Source: a virus. From it: a DNA stretch of 36,687 nucleotides. This document shows positions 24,611 to 32,424 of the stretch, one piece after another (the stretch's first letter is position 1; each line of letters begins with the position of its first letter). The position numbers and the translations under genes were made by a program. The notes under the pieces are model-generated. The model was not told where the DNA came from. It did no database searches and saw only the letters and a list, made by a program, of their open reading frames with translations. The DNA is taken from the IMG/VR virus record IMGVR_UViG_3300044522_000174, positions 1-36,687 of that record; one strand, given 5' to 3'.

Positions 24611-26377
24611 TTATAGGTTTCCTGAAGTTATAAATGTATTTGGAGCTAGCATTCTCTTTAATGTAAAACTTAACTTAGGAAACATAGTTAAAGCTGAATT
24701 ATTATTTAAAGTTACACCAACTGCTGGAGTTACTGTTAATAGCGTTGAGTCCATTGTTACAAATGTACACTCAAATCCATCTGGTAAAACTAAAGGAACC
24801 GTTAGTACTAAAGGAGTTGCTGGCACTGGAGCTGTAAATATAATTACCCTTCCATTATCAGTTGAAGCTAATGTATAGTTAGCTGTTTTTTCTAAGACAC
24901 TGTATATTAATGGAACATCTCCTGATCCAACTAAAGACGTACCTCCAACTGTTTTTATATTTACATTAGATACAAGTGCGTCTTGTTTATTATTAAATGT
25001 AGTGAAATTTGCAGAAGTTAGCACACCCCTATTTGTAGCAGAAGCGTTTGGTACATTCAATGTAATAACTGGTGTTGATGTTGAATTTACTACAGTACTT
25101 GATAGGTCAGTTTGACTTATACTAGTAAGTGTTATAGCTGCCACTGACGTAACAGTCCCTATCCCTCCACTCCCTCCAGATGTGATTGGAATGTTTAGTG
25201 TGTTACCTATAAGTGTAGCTGCACCAGATCCAGTCGTTGTAAGTGTTATCTTTCCTTGTGTGATTGTCGTATCAATTGCAATAACATTTGGTGACGAAGT
25301 AAGTAACCCGAATCCAGGTGTAACTGCTTGAGCTACGTTGTACTGTACAAATGTAATTGGTGTAGTACCAACCACAACCGTTCCTACAGTATTACATATG
25401 AATCCCTTTCCTCCATTTGAATCTCCTGACAGTATAAGTGTGTAGTCACCATAACGAATCTCTCCTGTAGGTGTATTGTCTGAGTCTGCAGATCTAATTA
25501 ATGTATAAGGTGTTACAGAGTCTCCTACAACATCTACAGTGTACACACCGTTTTGAAGTGCACTTGTTTGTTGCCAAACTAATACCCTGTCTAGGTAAGA
25601 AGGAAACTCTCCGTCTACCTGTAACGCTCCATCTGTTGTTGCTGTCAATGTGGCTCCAACTCCTGCTATTCCGTTATCGTAATCAGCTGTTAGGTTACCT
25701 GTTGTGGCTGTGTAAACTGGAGAATTAAAGTTGACGTTTCCTGAGATATTGTCTACGTACTGCTTTGTTGCAGCACCTAGAGCAGCTCCTGGATCACCAC
25801 TAAGAACTAGTAGTCCTGACATTGTGTCTCCAGCTCTATTTACTGGCACATAACCTAACTCTGCCTGCTTAGAATTAAAATTAATCCAATCTGTATTACT
25901 TAATAGCCCCCTGTTTGAAACAGAAGCACTAGGTATATTAAACGTATGAGCTGTTCCTACTGAACTTATATTGAAGTTCGTTCCTGTAGTTCCTACCTCT
26001 AAAGATTGTGCGGCTGCACTTAGGTTGTTTATAGATGTTATTCCGCCTCCACCTCCACCACCTGTTGAAGATATTATGCCTCCTGATATTGTTATATTGT
26101 CTCCTGCTACTATAATATCTCCATTAGCTGCTAGTATTTCAGAACTAGTACCCCCTGGTATTTTAAATTTATTAGCAGTTATGTCTGTAATAGTTTCATT
26201 TCCTGCAATTGTAACCTGTTGAAGCGTCGGAGTTATTCCAGCAGCTGCACTAACCAAGTCAACTATACTCTGTATAGTAAAGTTTTTAGTGGCGTTATCA
26301 TTTTCAACATCTGTTCCAACTAATAAATCATCAACGTCTGGTAGTGCTACTTCTTGGTACTGGCTAATTTTTGTCAT
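24611..26377 (-). CDS. Tail fibre with collar-type domain (588 aa)
   Basis: This 588-residue protein has an N-terminal anchor (residues 1-42: MTKISQYQEV, GTDVENDNATKNFTIQSIVD) that is shared with the 1255-residue fibre. A Gly-rich linker occurs near 106-112. Residues 173-210 carry the classic tail-fibre collar motif (LGYVPVNRAGDTMSGLLVLS followed by LGAATKQYVDNI). Residues about 220-355 form a beta domain frequently seen in phage fibres (VDGEFPSYLDRVLVWQQ, NGVYTVD). The remainder is repetitive beta fibre with a second 'TSANFTTFNNKQDALVSNV' unit near 475. It likely forms a trimeric fibre for host recognition. The start overlaps the coiled-coil gene upstream by 14 bases. There is no endosialidase-type chaperone domain at the end. 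Confidence 0.82.
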   Translation of the reverse strand: MTKISQYQEVALPDVDDLLVGTDVENDNATKNFTIQSIVDLVSAAAGITPTLQQVTIAGNETITDITANKFKIPGGTSSEILAANGDIIVAGDNITISGGIISSTGGGGGGGITSINNLSAAAQSLEVGTTGTNFNISSVGTAHTFNIPSASVSNRGLLSNTDWINFNSKQAELGYVPVNRAGDTMSGLLVLSGDPGAALGAATKQYVDNISGNVNFNSPVYTATTGNLTADYDNGIAGVGATLTATTDGALQVDGEFPSYLDRVLVWQQTSALQNGVYTVDVVGDSVTPYTLIRSADSDNTPTGEIRYGDYTLILSGDSNGGKGFICNTVGTVVVGTTPITFVQYNVAQAVTPGFGLLTSSPNVIAIDTTITQGKITLTTTGSGAATLIGNTLNIPITSGGSGGIGTVTSVAAITLTSISQTDLSSTVVNSTSTPVITLNVPNASATNRGVLTSANFTTFNNKQDALVSNVNIKTVGGTSLVGSGDVPLIYSVLEKTANYTLASTDNGRVIIFTAPVPATPLVLTVPLVLPDGFECTFVTMDSTLLTVTPAVGVTLNNNSALTMFPKLSFTLKRMLAPNTFITSGNL

Positions 26378-26612
26378 CTGTGATCTCTCCTGTTTGTAGG
26401 TTTATGTTTACGTTTCCGTAAACTTCTAATAATTTTTTTTCTTGCTCTTTAAAATCTAAAGATACTATCTCTAATTTAGAGAATATGTCTTCCTTAAATA
26501 CATTAATTTTTTTGATTTCAATCTCAGCGTCTGCGATCTTTCCTTTTAACGTATTAAACTCTGAGTTTACTCTTCTTAAGTCTTCTAATTCTTGTTCTGT
26601 TATTGTTTTCAT
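26364..26612 (-). CDS. Small coiled-coil phage protein (82 aa)
   Basis: The product is 82 residues. MKTITEQELEDLRRVNSEFN starts a long coiled coil that ends in the conserved tail YGNVNINLQTGEITD. This 'coiled coil plus YG..NINL.TGEI' arrangement recurs in small proteins of Bacteroidota phages, with no known function. It lies just before a tail fibre gene and overlaps it by 14 bases, so a fibre-assembly or virion-bridging role is possible but unproved. The start is in the ATCAAATG context and a TATCTTTG box lies 16 bases upstream. Confidence 0.65.
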   Translation of the reverse strand: MKTITEQELEDLRRVNSEFNTLKGKIADAEIEIKKINVFKEDIFSKLEIVSLDFKEQEKKLLEVYGNVNINLQTGEITDDKN

Positions 26613-26617
26613 TTGAT

Positions 26618-26956
26618 TTAATTTTTTACAAAGATAGTCATTTTATCAATTGATTTTATCGCGTGATCATTCTCTATTTTGTCTAGTATCCAAACGATAA
26701 CCCTACCAAATCTTGTAAGCGTTCCTGTCAATTGATTCTTTCCTAATACACTAGATATAGTCTCTCCAATGTCACCGAACCTGTACCCTTTATTGCTTAT
26801 AAGTACTTTATTAAATAGGGTTCTAAACTCTCTATTTCCGAACTTGTCTATATTAACTGCTGAACTCTTAAAATAACCTAATTTATCTTTAACAAAGAAC
26901 CAATTAATTAAACTTAAAGGGAGAAATAATACGTAGGCAATTATAAATAGGATCAT
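26618..26956 (-). CDS. Conserved phage membrane protein, ETISSVLGKN family
   Basis: I place the start at the ATG at 26956, which forms an ATGA overlap with the upstream gene. An upstream in-frame start would overlap that gene by 41 codons and add an unlikely charged leader. The resulting 112-residue protein has one N-terminal membrane segment (MILFIIAYVLFLPLSLINWF). The soluble domain contains KSSAVNIDKFGNREFRTLFN and GDIGETISSVLGKNQ. I recognise the latter from a widespread family of phage hypothetical proteins in unrelated tailed phages. The conserved part faces either side of the membrane and its role is unknown. The location among fibre genes may be incidental. Confidence 0.65.
   Translation of the reverse strand: MILFIIAYVLFLPLSLINWFFVKDKLGYFKSSAVNIDKFGNREFRTLFNKVLISNKGYRFGDIGETISSVLGKNQLTGTLTRFGRVIVWILDKIENDHAIKSIDKMTIFVKN
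26629..26636 (-). promoter_or_regulatory. Possible -7 box before coiled-coil and fibre genes
   Basis: The minus strand reads TATCTTTG 16 bases before the ATG at 26612, overlapping the last codons of the preceding membrane protein gene. It matches TAnnTTTG. The overlap with coding sequence and the lack of an obvious -33 TTG make it a candidate only. Confidence 0.4.
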
Positions 26957-27378
26957 AATAATATTGCTTCTGCTTGTATAAATAAATCGTCTACCTGTTC
27001 GTTCGTCATTTGTAATGCAGACTGCAATAATAGAACTGTCTGACTTGTTCTCTCTACCGTTGTTCCGTAATTCCAAATGTAATTTGCGGCTGTCTTTGAA
27101 GGCTCAGGCAATGTTTCTAACGTTTGTTCTATTGAAGTTTCTAGTTGCATTAATTTTAATATAGTTCTAATTCTCCATAACTGCACCTCGTCTGGAACAG
27201 TTAAAGTCGGTGTATTTACATACTGTATATACGCGGGAATCTCGTCTTCTGAAATTTCAAATGCATTCGGAAATTTAGTAAATATTGGATGGTCTTCTAT
27301 CTCTCCTACGTAGTTGTCTAAATTTACTATTGTATAGCTATTTGTTCCTACTGAGTTAATTTGTCTTATATGTCTCAT
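26953..27378 (-). CDS. Fibre-associated small protein (141 aa)
   Basis: This 141-residue protein has an N-terminal beta part (MRHIRQINSVGTNSYTIVNL) and a helical C-terminal part with LWRIRTILKLMQLETSIEQ, AANYIWNYGTTVERTSQTV and a terminal QVDDLFIQAEAI. I have seen this pattern in small proteins encoded directly after long fibre genes in Bacteroidota phages. The placement, joined to the 1255-residue fibre gene by a TAATG overlap, suggests a fibre chaperone or tail adaptor, as with other phage fibre-assembly genes. That role is inferred, and I know of no direct evidence. Confidence 0.55.
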   Translation of the reverse strand: MRHIRQINSVGTNSYTIVNLDNYVGEIEDHPIFTKFPNAFEISEDEIPAYIQYVNTPTLTVPDEVQLWRIRTILKLMQLETSIEQTLETLPEPSKTAANYIWNYGTTVERTSQTVLLLQSALQMTNEQVDDLFIQAEAILL

Positions 27379-30300
27379 TATGTAAAGTATTGTAAAGTTA
27401 GTGATACTACTCTTGCTGCTATAAATGCGCTGTGTGTTATTACAAATTCAAATCCTGTATTTGTTGAATTTCTTCTTAAAAAACAAACTCTACCAGTAGT
27501 TGCAACCGCTGAGGTTGATGTGTTAAACATACCTGTACCATAATATAAAATATCTAATGACGCGGTAAATCCTGTTGGACTTAATGGAGTTGGCATATCG
27601 GTAGGCAATGGAATAAAAGCTTGTGTAATATTTCCAGCAGTGCTATAAATTAAATTTACTCTAACGGTAACTAAACTACCTACTTGATTCCATTTATAAG
27701 TGTTTGCTAAAATAGTTGTAGGAGCAGTTCCACTCCAATTTGGAGTCAAACTATATGTTTGTTCTGCTACGTCTTTATAAACTTGTTCCGTTGGAACTGC
27801 ACTTGAAGCAGTTTTGTTAGCTAATATTGTAAAAGCAGATTGAGGCGATACACTTATTGTTAAATCTCCACTTCCTAAAATGCTACTTCCGTTAATAGAT
27901 TTAATATTTACAGTAGATTGTAAAGTATCTTGTTTTCCACTAAACTGACTTTGAATTCCACTTGTAACACCTTTTACGTATGCTAATTCAGTAAGACTTG
28001 GATAAGTTGCAGTAGGTAAACTAACTACGTTTTTATTCGCATCAAATGAAGCAATAGTATTTATAGTTTGTCCTGAAGCATTTAGTCCTGTACCTGTAAT
28101 AAGTCCATCACTATCTATTTTTGCTTTTTCTACAAAATTTGTTTTAAATTCAGCAATATTAGCCCCATTAGTCGTCATAAAAATACCACCTATTCCATTT
28201 ATTGAAACACCTGATACACCAGCACCATTATTAGATTCAGCACTTACACCATCAGAATTTTGAGAAATAGCATTTATACCATAACCATTAATTGAAGAAG
28301 CAACTATTGAACCTGATGTTATAGACCCATCATTGTTAATAGAGGCTTTAACTACGTAATCTTTTTTAAACTCTACAATATTTGAAGTGTTTGTTGATGC
28401 TAGATTAAACACTCCTGCTGGGGCAAGGATGCCGTATACTTCAATTCCAACACCTGAAGCATTAACCTCAATTCCAACATCATTACTATTAACTTGAATC
28501 CCTAAATCAAGACTATTTGTAACGATGCTTGTCGCTCCTGTAAATGTTTTATCTCCAGCAAATGTTTGTGTAGTTGTTGAAACTAATCCTTTTTGAGTTG
28601 CAGTTGCTAATGGCACTAAATTTTCAGCAAGTGAATGTTCCCATAATGATGCAGAGTCATTCCAATATAATATCTCATTGTTTAATGCTGGAGTTTTCTC
28701 AACATCAGCTAAATCCTTTAGGTATATGTTAGGTATTATAGCAGAAGATATGGCCGCTGTTCCCCTTACTGGATCAGTACCGCCAAATAGAAATTCATAA
28801 TAGGCTCCAGTGCCCCCACCTGTTTGGATTCCGTAAAACTTTAGAACTATCCTGTCTGTACTTAAGAAAATTCCATTATTCCACAATGCTGTAGAGATAT
28901 ATTCAATATAGAATCCTCCATTAGCAGGTACAGGAACTTTAGCACTTTCAGATATAAACACTTCAGTTCCAGCTAAATCTCTTTTATAAATGCTATAGAA
29001 AAAATCAGCCCCACTAGATGTAGAACCACTTACTCTTCTTATATTTCCAATTACCGTAAAGTTAAATACCCCAGGATTACCTAATAGGACACTAGGATCA
29101 CTAATTACTACCCCGCAAAGCGTGGGGGCTGCCAAAGTACCATCAACTAAAGGCGTTGGAACATCAACTGCTACAGTATTGTATCTTGAGTCTGCTATAT
29201 TTCTAACTAATGCCGTATAACCTGCTATAACAGGATCAGGAAATGTTGTAGCGTATAAGTCTAATGTAGATGGTAAGTCAGCAGATGTAAGATATGTATT
29301 ATTATCAACTGAACCATCTGCCTTTAAGAATTGATAATCAAATCCGCCGTCTTTTATTAATTTCTGAGCAGTTAATTCTCCTGCCTGATTCACTGTTAAT
29401 TTATTAACTGAATTTTTTGCTAACTCAATAAAATTACCTGTTGATGAAGTTCCGCTGTTTATAACTAAACCTTTATTTGAGTTACCTAAAATAACGTCAA
29501 TAGCTATTGCGCCATTCCCATTTACTTGTAAACCTATTCCATTAGAATAAATAGATGCCCCAATATCTTCAGAACTAACAAATAAACCAGTTCCAATATC
29601 AGAAGTTACATACATTGCTGTTCCACTATAAGAATTTGCTTTTACACCAATTTGTTCTAGAGAATCACCATATACAGCTACTCCTGATTCAGAGTATCCC
29701 TGAACACCGTATCCATTATCTGAAGTTCCATAAACACCTGTTGACGATGGTGAAGTACCATAAACCCCATAAGTTTCATTTGATTCTCCTTTTATACCAT
29801 AACCTTGAGATGAAAATGAAGTAATACCATCCCCTCCACCATCTCCAATTGTAATAGTTATACCATTAGTAGTAGTTGCTCCTTCATCTGTAACTGATTG
29901 CAAATCTTGTGAACCTCCTCCGCCACCTTCTACTGTAACAACATTACCACTTGCATCAACACCTATCGCCTGTCCAGCAGTTGTAGGGGATGCACTTGTT
30001 AGTCTTTCAAGTCTTAATCCTGATGTATCTTCTGCTTCAGAGTATATGTGTAATGTGTTTGTTGGCTCTACAACACCTATTCCTATTTTACCGCCTGATG
30101 TAGGAGTAATAAGTGGAGTACCTGTAAGTTCATCATTAGTTCCTGTTCCAAATAATACACCGCCTAAATTAATACTATTAACTGCTCCATCTGGCAATGA
30201 AATACTTTTTCCAATTATTATATTATTACTTCCAACATTATTGTCAGCAAAAGACACACCCACATTGAATCCGAAGAAATTTGAATATTGAGCATCTATT

Positions 30301-31145
30301 GTCTCTGAACCAGCATTACCCCCAATAAAATTTGAACGAAAAGAGTTTGTTGCTGCACTACCAGCATTGCCGCCAATAAAGTTTGAACCATTAGAACCTG
30401 TTGCATAATAACCAGCTTCCTGACCTATAAAATTAGAATTATAAGCATTTGTTGCACCATTACCAGCATTCTCTCCAATAAAGTTTGAAGTATTAGCACC
30501 TGTTGCTTGTTTACCAGCTTGATAACCAAAAAAGTTTGAATTAGTGGCATTTGAACCATCTCCAGTTCCAATTAATCCTGTTGAAAAAAGACTACTGTCA
30601 TTTACAATAGTTATAGGTGAATCTCCACCTCCGCTACTAATATCTATAAGTGATATCATGTAGTCCTCGTCCTCCTCTATAAATCCGTTGCCATCCTTAA
30701 AGTCTACGTTTACAACAAGGAAGTTAGGTTCTGGTATGTACTCCTCTACAGAGACTATATTGTAGCTTCCGAACAGGTTTATATTCTTAGCCTTGTAAAG
30801 CAAAACATTTGTTCCCACTAAGAAGTTAAGGAACTCAACTACGTCATTTCCCTTTAGAGTTGTCTTACTTAATAGGAATGTACTTATTGCAGAAAAATTA
30901 ACAGTCTGCCCTATCTCTGTCTCAAATGAAAGTGTTCCAGTAGGCCTTGTCTCTGGCGGAGTTATTGTGAAGTACTTGTACAGTAGATCTACCCCAGTGT
31001 TTATTACCTGGTTGTTGTTAAAGTAATGTGATAGCTTCCTTGGAGTAAAGTTCTTAGTCTTATTATACGTGTTTACGTCCGTTCCTATCCACTTGTCGTC
31101 TGCCGTTACGTACTCATCTATATTATAAACACTTATTTTTGTCAT
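27378..31145 (-). CDS. Giant repeat-containing tail fibre (1255 aa)
   Basis: This 1255-residue protein starts with the same anchor as the shorter fibre (MTKISVYNIDEYVTADD, GTDVNTYNKTKNFT). After a globular region to residue 200 come six exact 17-residue repeats (203-304, SNFIGxNAGxxAT pattern, like the heads of trimeric autotransporters). KIGIGVVEPTNTLHIYSEAE (353-372) follows, and then nine 10-residue repeats (451-540, VYGTSxxxTG pattern). The QFLKADGSVDNNTYLTSADL motif common in Bacteroidota fibres occurs near the middle. The C-terminal 110 residues form a beta tip (VTVRVNLIYSTAGNITQAFI) with no recognised chaperone. It is probably the main long host-recognition fibre. The gene begins inside the stop of the small basic gene before it (ATGA). 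Confidence 0.85.
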   Translation of the reverse strand: MTKISVYNIDEYVTADDKWIGTDVNTYNKTKNFTPRKLSHYFNNNQVINTGVDLLYKYFTITPPETRPTGTLSFETEIGQTVNFSAISTFLLSKTTLKGNDVVEFLNFLVGTNVLLYKAKNINLFGSYNIVSVEEYIPEPNFLVVNVDFKDGNGFIEEDEDYMISLIDISSGGGDSPITIVNDSSLFSTGLIGTGDGSNATNSNFFGYQAGKQATGANTSNFIGENAGNGATNAYNSNFIGQEAGYYATGSNGSNFIGGNAGSAATNSFRSNFIGGNAGSETIDAQYSNFFGFNVGVSFADNNVGSNNIIIGKSISLPDGAVNSINLGGVLFGTGTNDELTGTPLITPTSGGKIGIGVVEPTNTLHIYSEAEDTSGLRLERLTSASPTTAGQAIGVDASGNVVTVEGGGGGSQDLQSVTDEGATTTNGITITIGDGGGDGITSFSSQGYGIKGESNETYGVYGTSPSSTGVYGTSDNGYGVQGYSESGVAVYGDSLEQIGVKANSYSGTAMYVTSDIGTGLFVSSEDIGASIYSNGIGLQVNGNGAIAIDVILGNSNKGLVINSGTSSTGNFIELAKNSVNKLTVNQAGELTAQKLIKDGGFDYQFLKADGSVDNNTYLTSADLPSTLDLYATTFPDPVIAGYTALVRNIADSRYNTVAVDVPTPLVDGTLAAPTLCGVVISDPSVLLGNPGVFNFTVIGNIRRVSGSTSSGADFFYSIYKRDLAGTEVFISESAKVPVPANGGFYIEYISTALWNNGIFLSTDRIVLKFYGIQTGGGTGAYYEFLFGGTDPVRGTAAISSAIIPNIYLKDLADVEKTPALNNEILYWNDSASLWEHSLAENLVPLATATQKGLVSTTTQTFAGDKTFTGATSIVTNSLDLGIQVNSNDVGIEVNASGVGIEVYGILAPAGVFNLASTNTSNIVEFKKDYVVKASINNDGSITSGSIVASSINGYGINAISQNSDGVSAESNNGAGVSGVSINGIGGIFMTTNGANIAEFKTNFVEKAKIDSDGLITGTGLNASGQTINTIASFDANKNVVSLPTATYPSLTELAYVKGVTSGIQSQFSGKQDTLQSTVNIKSINGSSILGSGDLTISVSPQSAFTILANKTASSAVPTEQVYKDVAEQTYSLTPNWSGTAPTTILANTYKWNQVGSLVTVRVNLIYSTAGNITQAFIPLPTDMPTPLSPTGFTASLDILYYGTGMFNTSTSAVATTGRVCFLRRNSTNTGFEFVITHSAFIAARVVSLTLQYFT
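29526..29795 (-). repeat. Nine 10-residue (30-bp) repeats in giant fibre
   Basis: Fibre residues 451-540 fall into nine consecutive decapeptides: IKGESNETYG, VYGTSPSSTG, VYGTSDNGYG, VQGYSESGVA, VYGDSLEQIG, VKANSYSGTA, MYVTSDIGTG, LFVSSEDIGA, SIYSNGIGLQ. The register is unbroken. Such short beta units suggest a beta-helix or solenoid shaft. Confidence 0.8.
30234..30539 (-). repeat. Six 17-residue (51-bp) repeats in giant fibre
   Basis: Fibre residues 203-304 fall into six 17-residue units starting at 203, 220, 237, 254, 271 and 288. Each begins SNF(I/F)G, and most continue with AG. The DNA shows matching repeats of AATAAARTTTGAA-like segments. The pattern resembles YadA-type head repeats. Confidence 0.85.
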
Positions 31146-31276
31146 CTTCCTTGTCCTTTATAGGATTTTTTATAGTTCTTGCTCTGTTTTAAGGACGAAG
31201 TCTTTGATTTAGAATGAATCCCTGGTCTATTTATATCCTTCTTAACAGACTTAATAGATACTGTTTGTTTAGCCAT
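31142..31276 (-). CDS. Small basic RPG(I/V)H..YKGQGR protein (44 aa)
   Basis: This small gene encodes 44 residues beginning MAKQTVSIKSVKKDINRPGI and ending KNYKKSYKGQGR. Lys, Ser and Arg dominate. Short proteins with RPG(V/I)H.K.K.S and a terminal Y.GQGR are common in Bacteroidota phages. No function is known, but strong basicity suggests binding to DNA or RNA. It overlaps the end of the spanin-like gene by 46 bases, and its stop overlaps the giant fibre's ATG (ATGA), so it may couple lysis-block translation to fibre synthesis. Confidence comes from the recognisable family ending. Confidence 0.75.
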   Translation of the reverse strand: MAKQTVSIKSVKKDINRPGIHSKSKTSSLKQSKNYKKSYKGQGR

Positions 31277-31719
31277 ACTACTATTATAAATGATATTATT
31301 ATTATCCAGAGAATATTGAAAGATTTTCTTTCAATCTGTTTTTTCTTTAATTTTTCAACAGTCTTCGTAGACTGTTGCTTATCTTCGATCTTAGACGCTA
31401 TCTTTTTCTCTGTATATATAGACCTATCTTTTGTCTTCTTATACGTTAAAACTACGTTCTTGTATACCTTACCGTCTATCACTATGTCCTTGCACGTGTC
31501 TAGTGGAGTTATTACAAATTCGTCTATAACTATGTCCGTCTCGTTCTTGATATCGACAACCTCTTTTGTCGCAATTTTAACCGATATTTGCGACACAGAG
31601 TCCTTCTTAACCTCGTCTATTACTACCTTTCTAGTAGAACATGATGCTAGCAACACTGCACATGTTGATAACAACACGCATATCCAGAAGTATATGTAGT
31701 TCCTGTTATGATTTGTCAT
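31231..31719 (-). CDS. Lipoprotein with C-terminal membrane anchor, u-spanin-like
   Basis: This 162-residue protein has an N-terminal signal segment (IYFWICVLLSTCAVLLASC) with a lipobox LASC at residues 24-27. The periplasm-type middle part is charged, with a coiled coil near residues 100-132, and a transmembrane helix lies close to the C-terminus (about 134-151, NILWIIIISFIIVVWL). A lipid anchor in the outer membrane at one end and an inner-membrane helix at the other is the definition of a unimolecular spanin, known from phage T1 gp11, which fuses the two membranes in the last lysis step. It directly follows the enzyme gene by an ATGA overlap. The sequence itself is not similar to T1 gp11 as far as I can see. 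The call is by topology and place. Confidence 0.7.
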   Translation of the reverse strand: MTNHNRNYIYFWICVLLSTCAVLLASCSTRKVVIDEVKKDSVSQISVKIATKEVVDIKNETDIVIDEFVITPLDTCKDIVIDGKVYKNVVLTYKKTKDRSIYTEKKIASKIEDKQQSTKTVEKLKKKQIERKSFNILWIIIISFIIVVWLNKQYLLSLLRRI

Positions 31720-32099
31720 GATATGGTTATGGTTATATCCTTTGCCTTCTGCATCTTTTTAAATAAAGAGTCGAACGCCTTCCTTGACTTTGTTATATAG
31801 TCCAATGATCTGTTCTGACCAACAAGTATACATCCCTCTGTGTCATGGTTCGAGTTACCTGCATGAATACGCACACCCTCAAAGTTAGGAACATTTATTA
31901 GTAACGGAAGCAGCCTCTTGAACCTATTGGACTGGTTAATTATAACCTTGTACGTCCCCTTAGCTATTGCTGTCTCTCCCTTTATCTTTACATCTCTCTC
32001 AACGTCTTCTAGGGTGTAGCACTCAAACTTTCCATCAATGGTTAGCTCACCTATCGTCGAGTTGCTCGTCCTGTGCAGTCTCTTTACCTCTATTTTCAT
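31716..32099 (-). CDS. DUF5675-type, L,D-transpeptidase-like lysis enzyme candidate
   Basis: The product is 127 residues. The core IHAGNSNHDTEGCILVG (78-94) has a conserved His79 and Cys90 spaced as in the catalytic H...S.GC motif of L,D-transpeptidase-like folds. The family (DUF5675 as I recognise it) occurs in Bacteroidota and their phages. Strand-rich beginnings such as GTYKVIINQS fit that fold. It lies between holin-like and spanin-like genes, the normal place of an endolysin, so peptidoglycan modification or cleavage is the likely job. No signal peptide is present, so access to the wall would need a holin. The start codon lies inside the preceding membrane-protein gene (53-base overlap). 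Confidence 0.7.
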   Translation of the reverse strand: MKIEVKRLHRTSNSTIGELTIDGKFECYTLEDVERDVKIKGETAIAKGTYKVIINQSNRFKRLLPLLINVPNFEGVRIHAGNSNHDTEGCILVGQNRSLDYITKSRKAFDSLFKKMQKAKDITITIS

Positions 32100-32241
32100 T
32101 TCTCTTAAATGTTTCGTAAATTTTAACCGATGTATATACTATAGATAGAATAAGTAGCAGTATCTTTAGTGCATTCTCAATGTTTGTAAATGTCATAAAG
32201 AATGTTAACGAGTTTATTATGTATAACTTAGTTGACTCCAT
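32047..32241 (-). CDS. Small membrane protein, holin candidate 1 (64 aa)
   Basis: This 64-residue protein has a hydrophobic N-terminal half, likely two short membrane segments (LYIINSLTFFMTFT and ALKILLLILSIVYTSVKIY), then a hydrophilic charged tail (KRNENRGKETAQDEQLDDR). Size, topology and a gene overlap of 53 bases with the enzyme gene fit a holin or an antiholin. TAATG coupling to the upstream 60-residue membrane gene suggests the two act as a pair. Holins share little sequence, so this stays a topology-based call. Confidence 0.6.
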   Translation of the reverse strand: MESTKLYIINSLTFFMTFTNIENALKILLLILSIVYTSVKIYETFKRNENRGKETAQDEQLDDR

Positions 32242-32423
32242 TAGCTCTTTATTAACTTTACTATATCAGTAAATCCTTGAATGCTAACATATGCCGTAGC
32301 TATAACAACCCAGTCCTGAGACGTTAGGTCACCTGCAAATAATGCCATACAAGCTATCGCAAAAACTAGTAGTTTCCTGCTTATAAACTTGTTCAGTATT
32401 ACATCTATCTGCTCCCTGCTCAT
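32241..32423 (-). CDS. Small membrane protein, holin candidate 2 (60 aa)
   Basis: I use the ATG at 32423, one base after the upstream stop. A TTG start five codons earlier is possible but would overlap that gene. The 60-residue product has a basic N-terminus (MSREQIDVILNKFISRK), then two hydrophobic segments (LLVFAIACMALFAG and WVVIATAYVSIQGF) joined by a short DLTSQD turn, with a positive end (VKLIKS). This hairpin topology fits class II-like holins. It precedes the second small membrane protein and the enzyme gene, so it belongs to the lysis set. Confidence 0.6.
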   Translation of the reverse strand: MSREQIDVILNKFISRKLLVFAIACMALFAGDLTSQDWVVIATAYVSIQGFTDIVKLIKS

Positions 32424-32424
32424 C

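Noticed and set aside
26957-27076. Longer start for the membrane protein at 27076
   Set aside because: It would overlap the upstream gene by 41 codons. The ATG at 26956 gives a normal ATGA junction and puts the membrane helix at the N-terminus.
30601-30720. Apparent GC step inside the giant fibre gene near 30660
   Set aside because: Counts rise from 20 to 26 of 60 but fall again to 20 of 60 at 30781-30840, so there is no lasting break.
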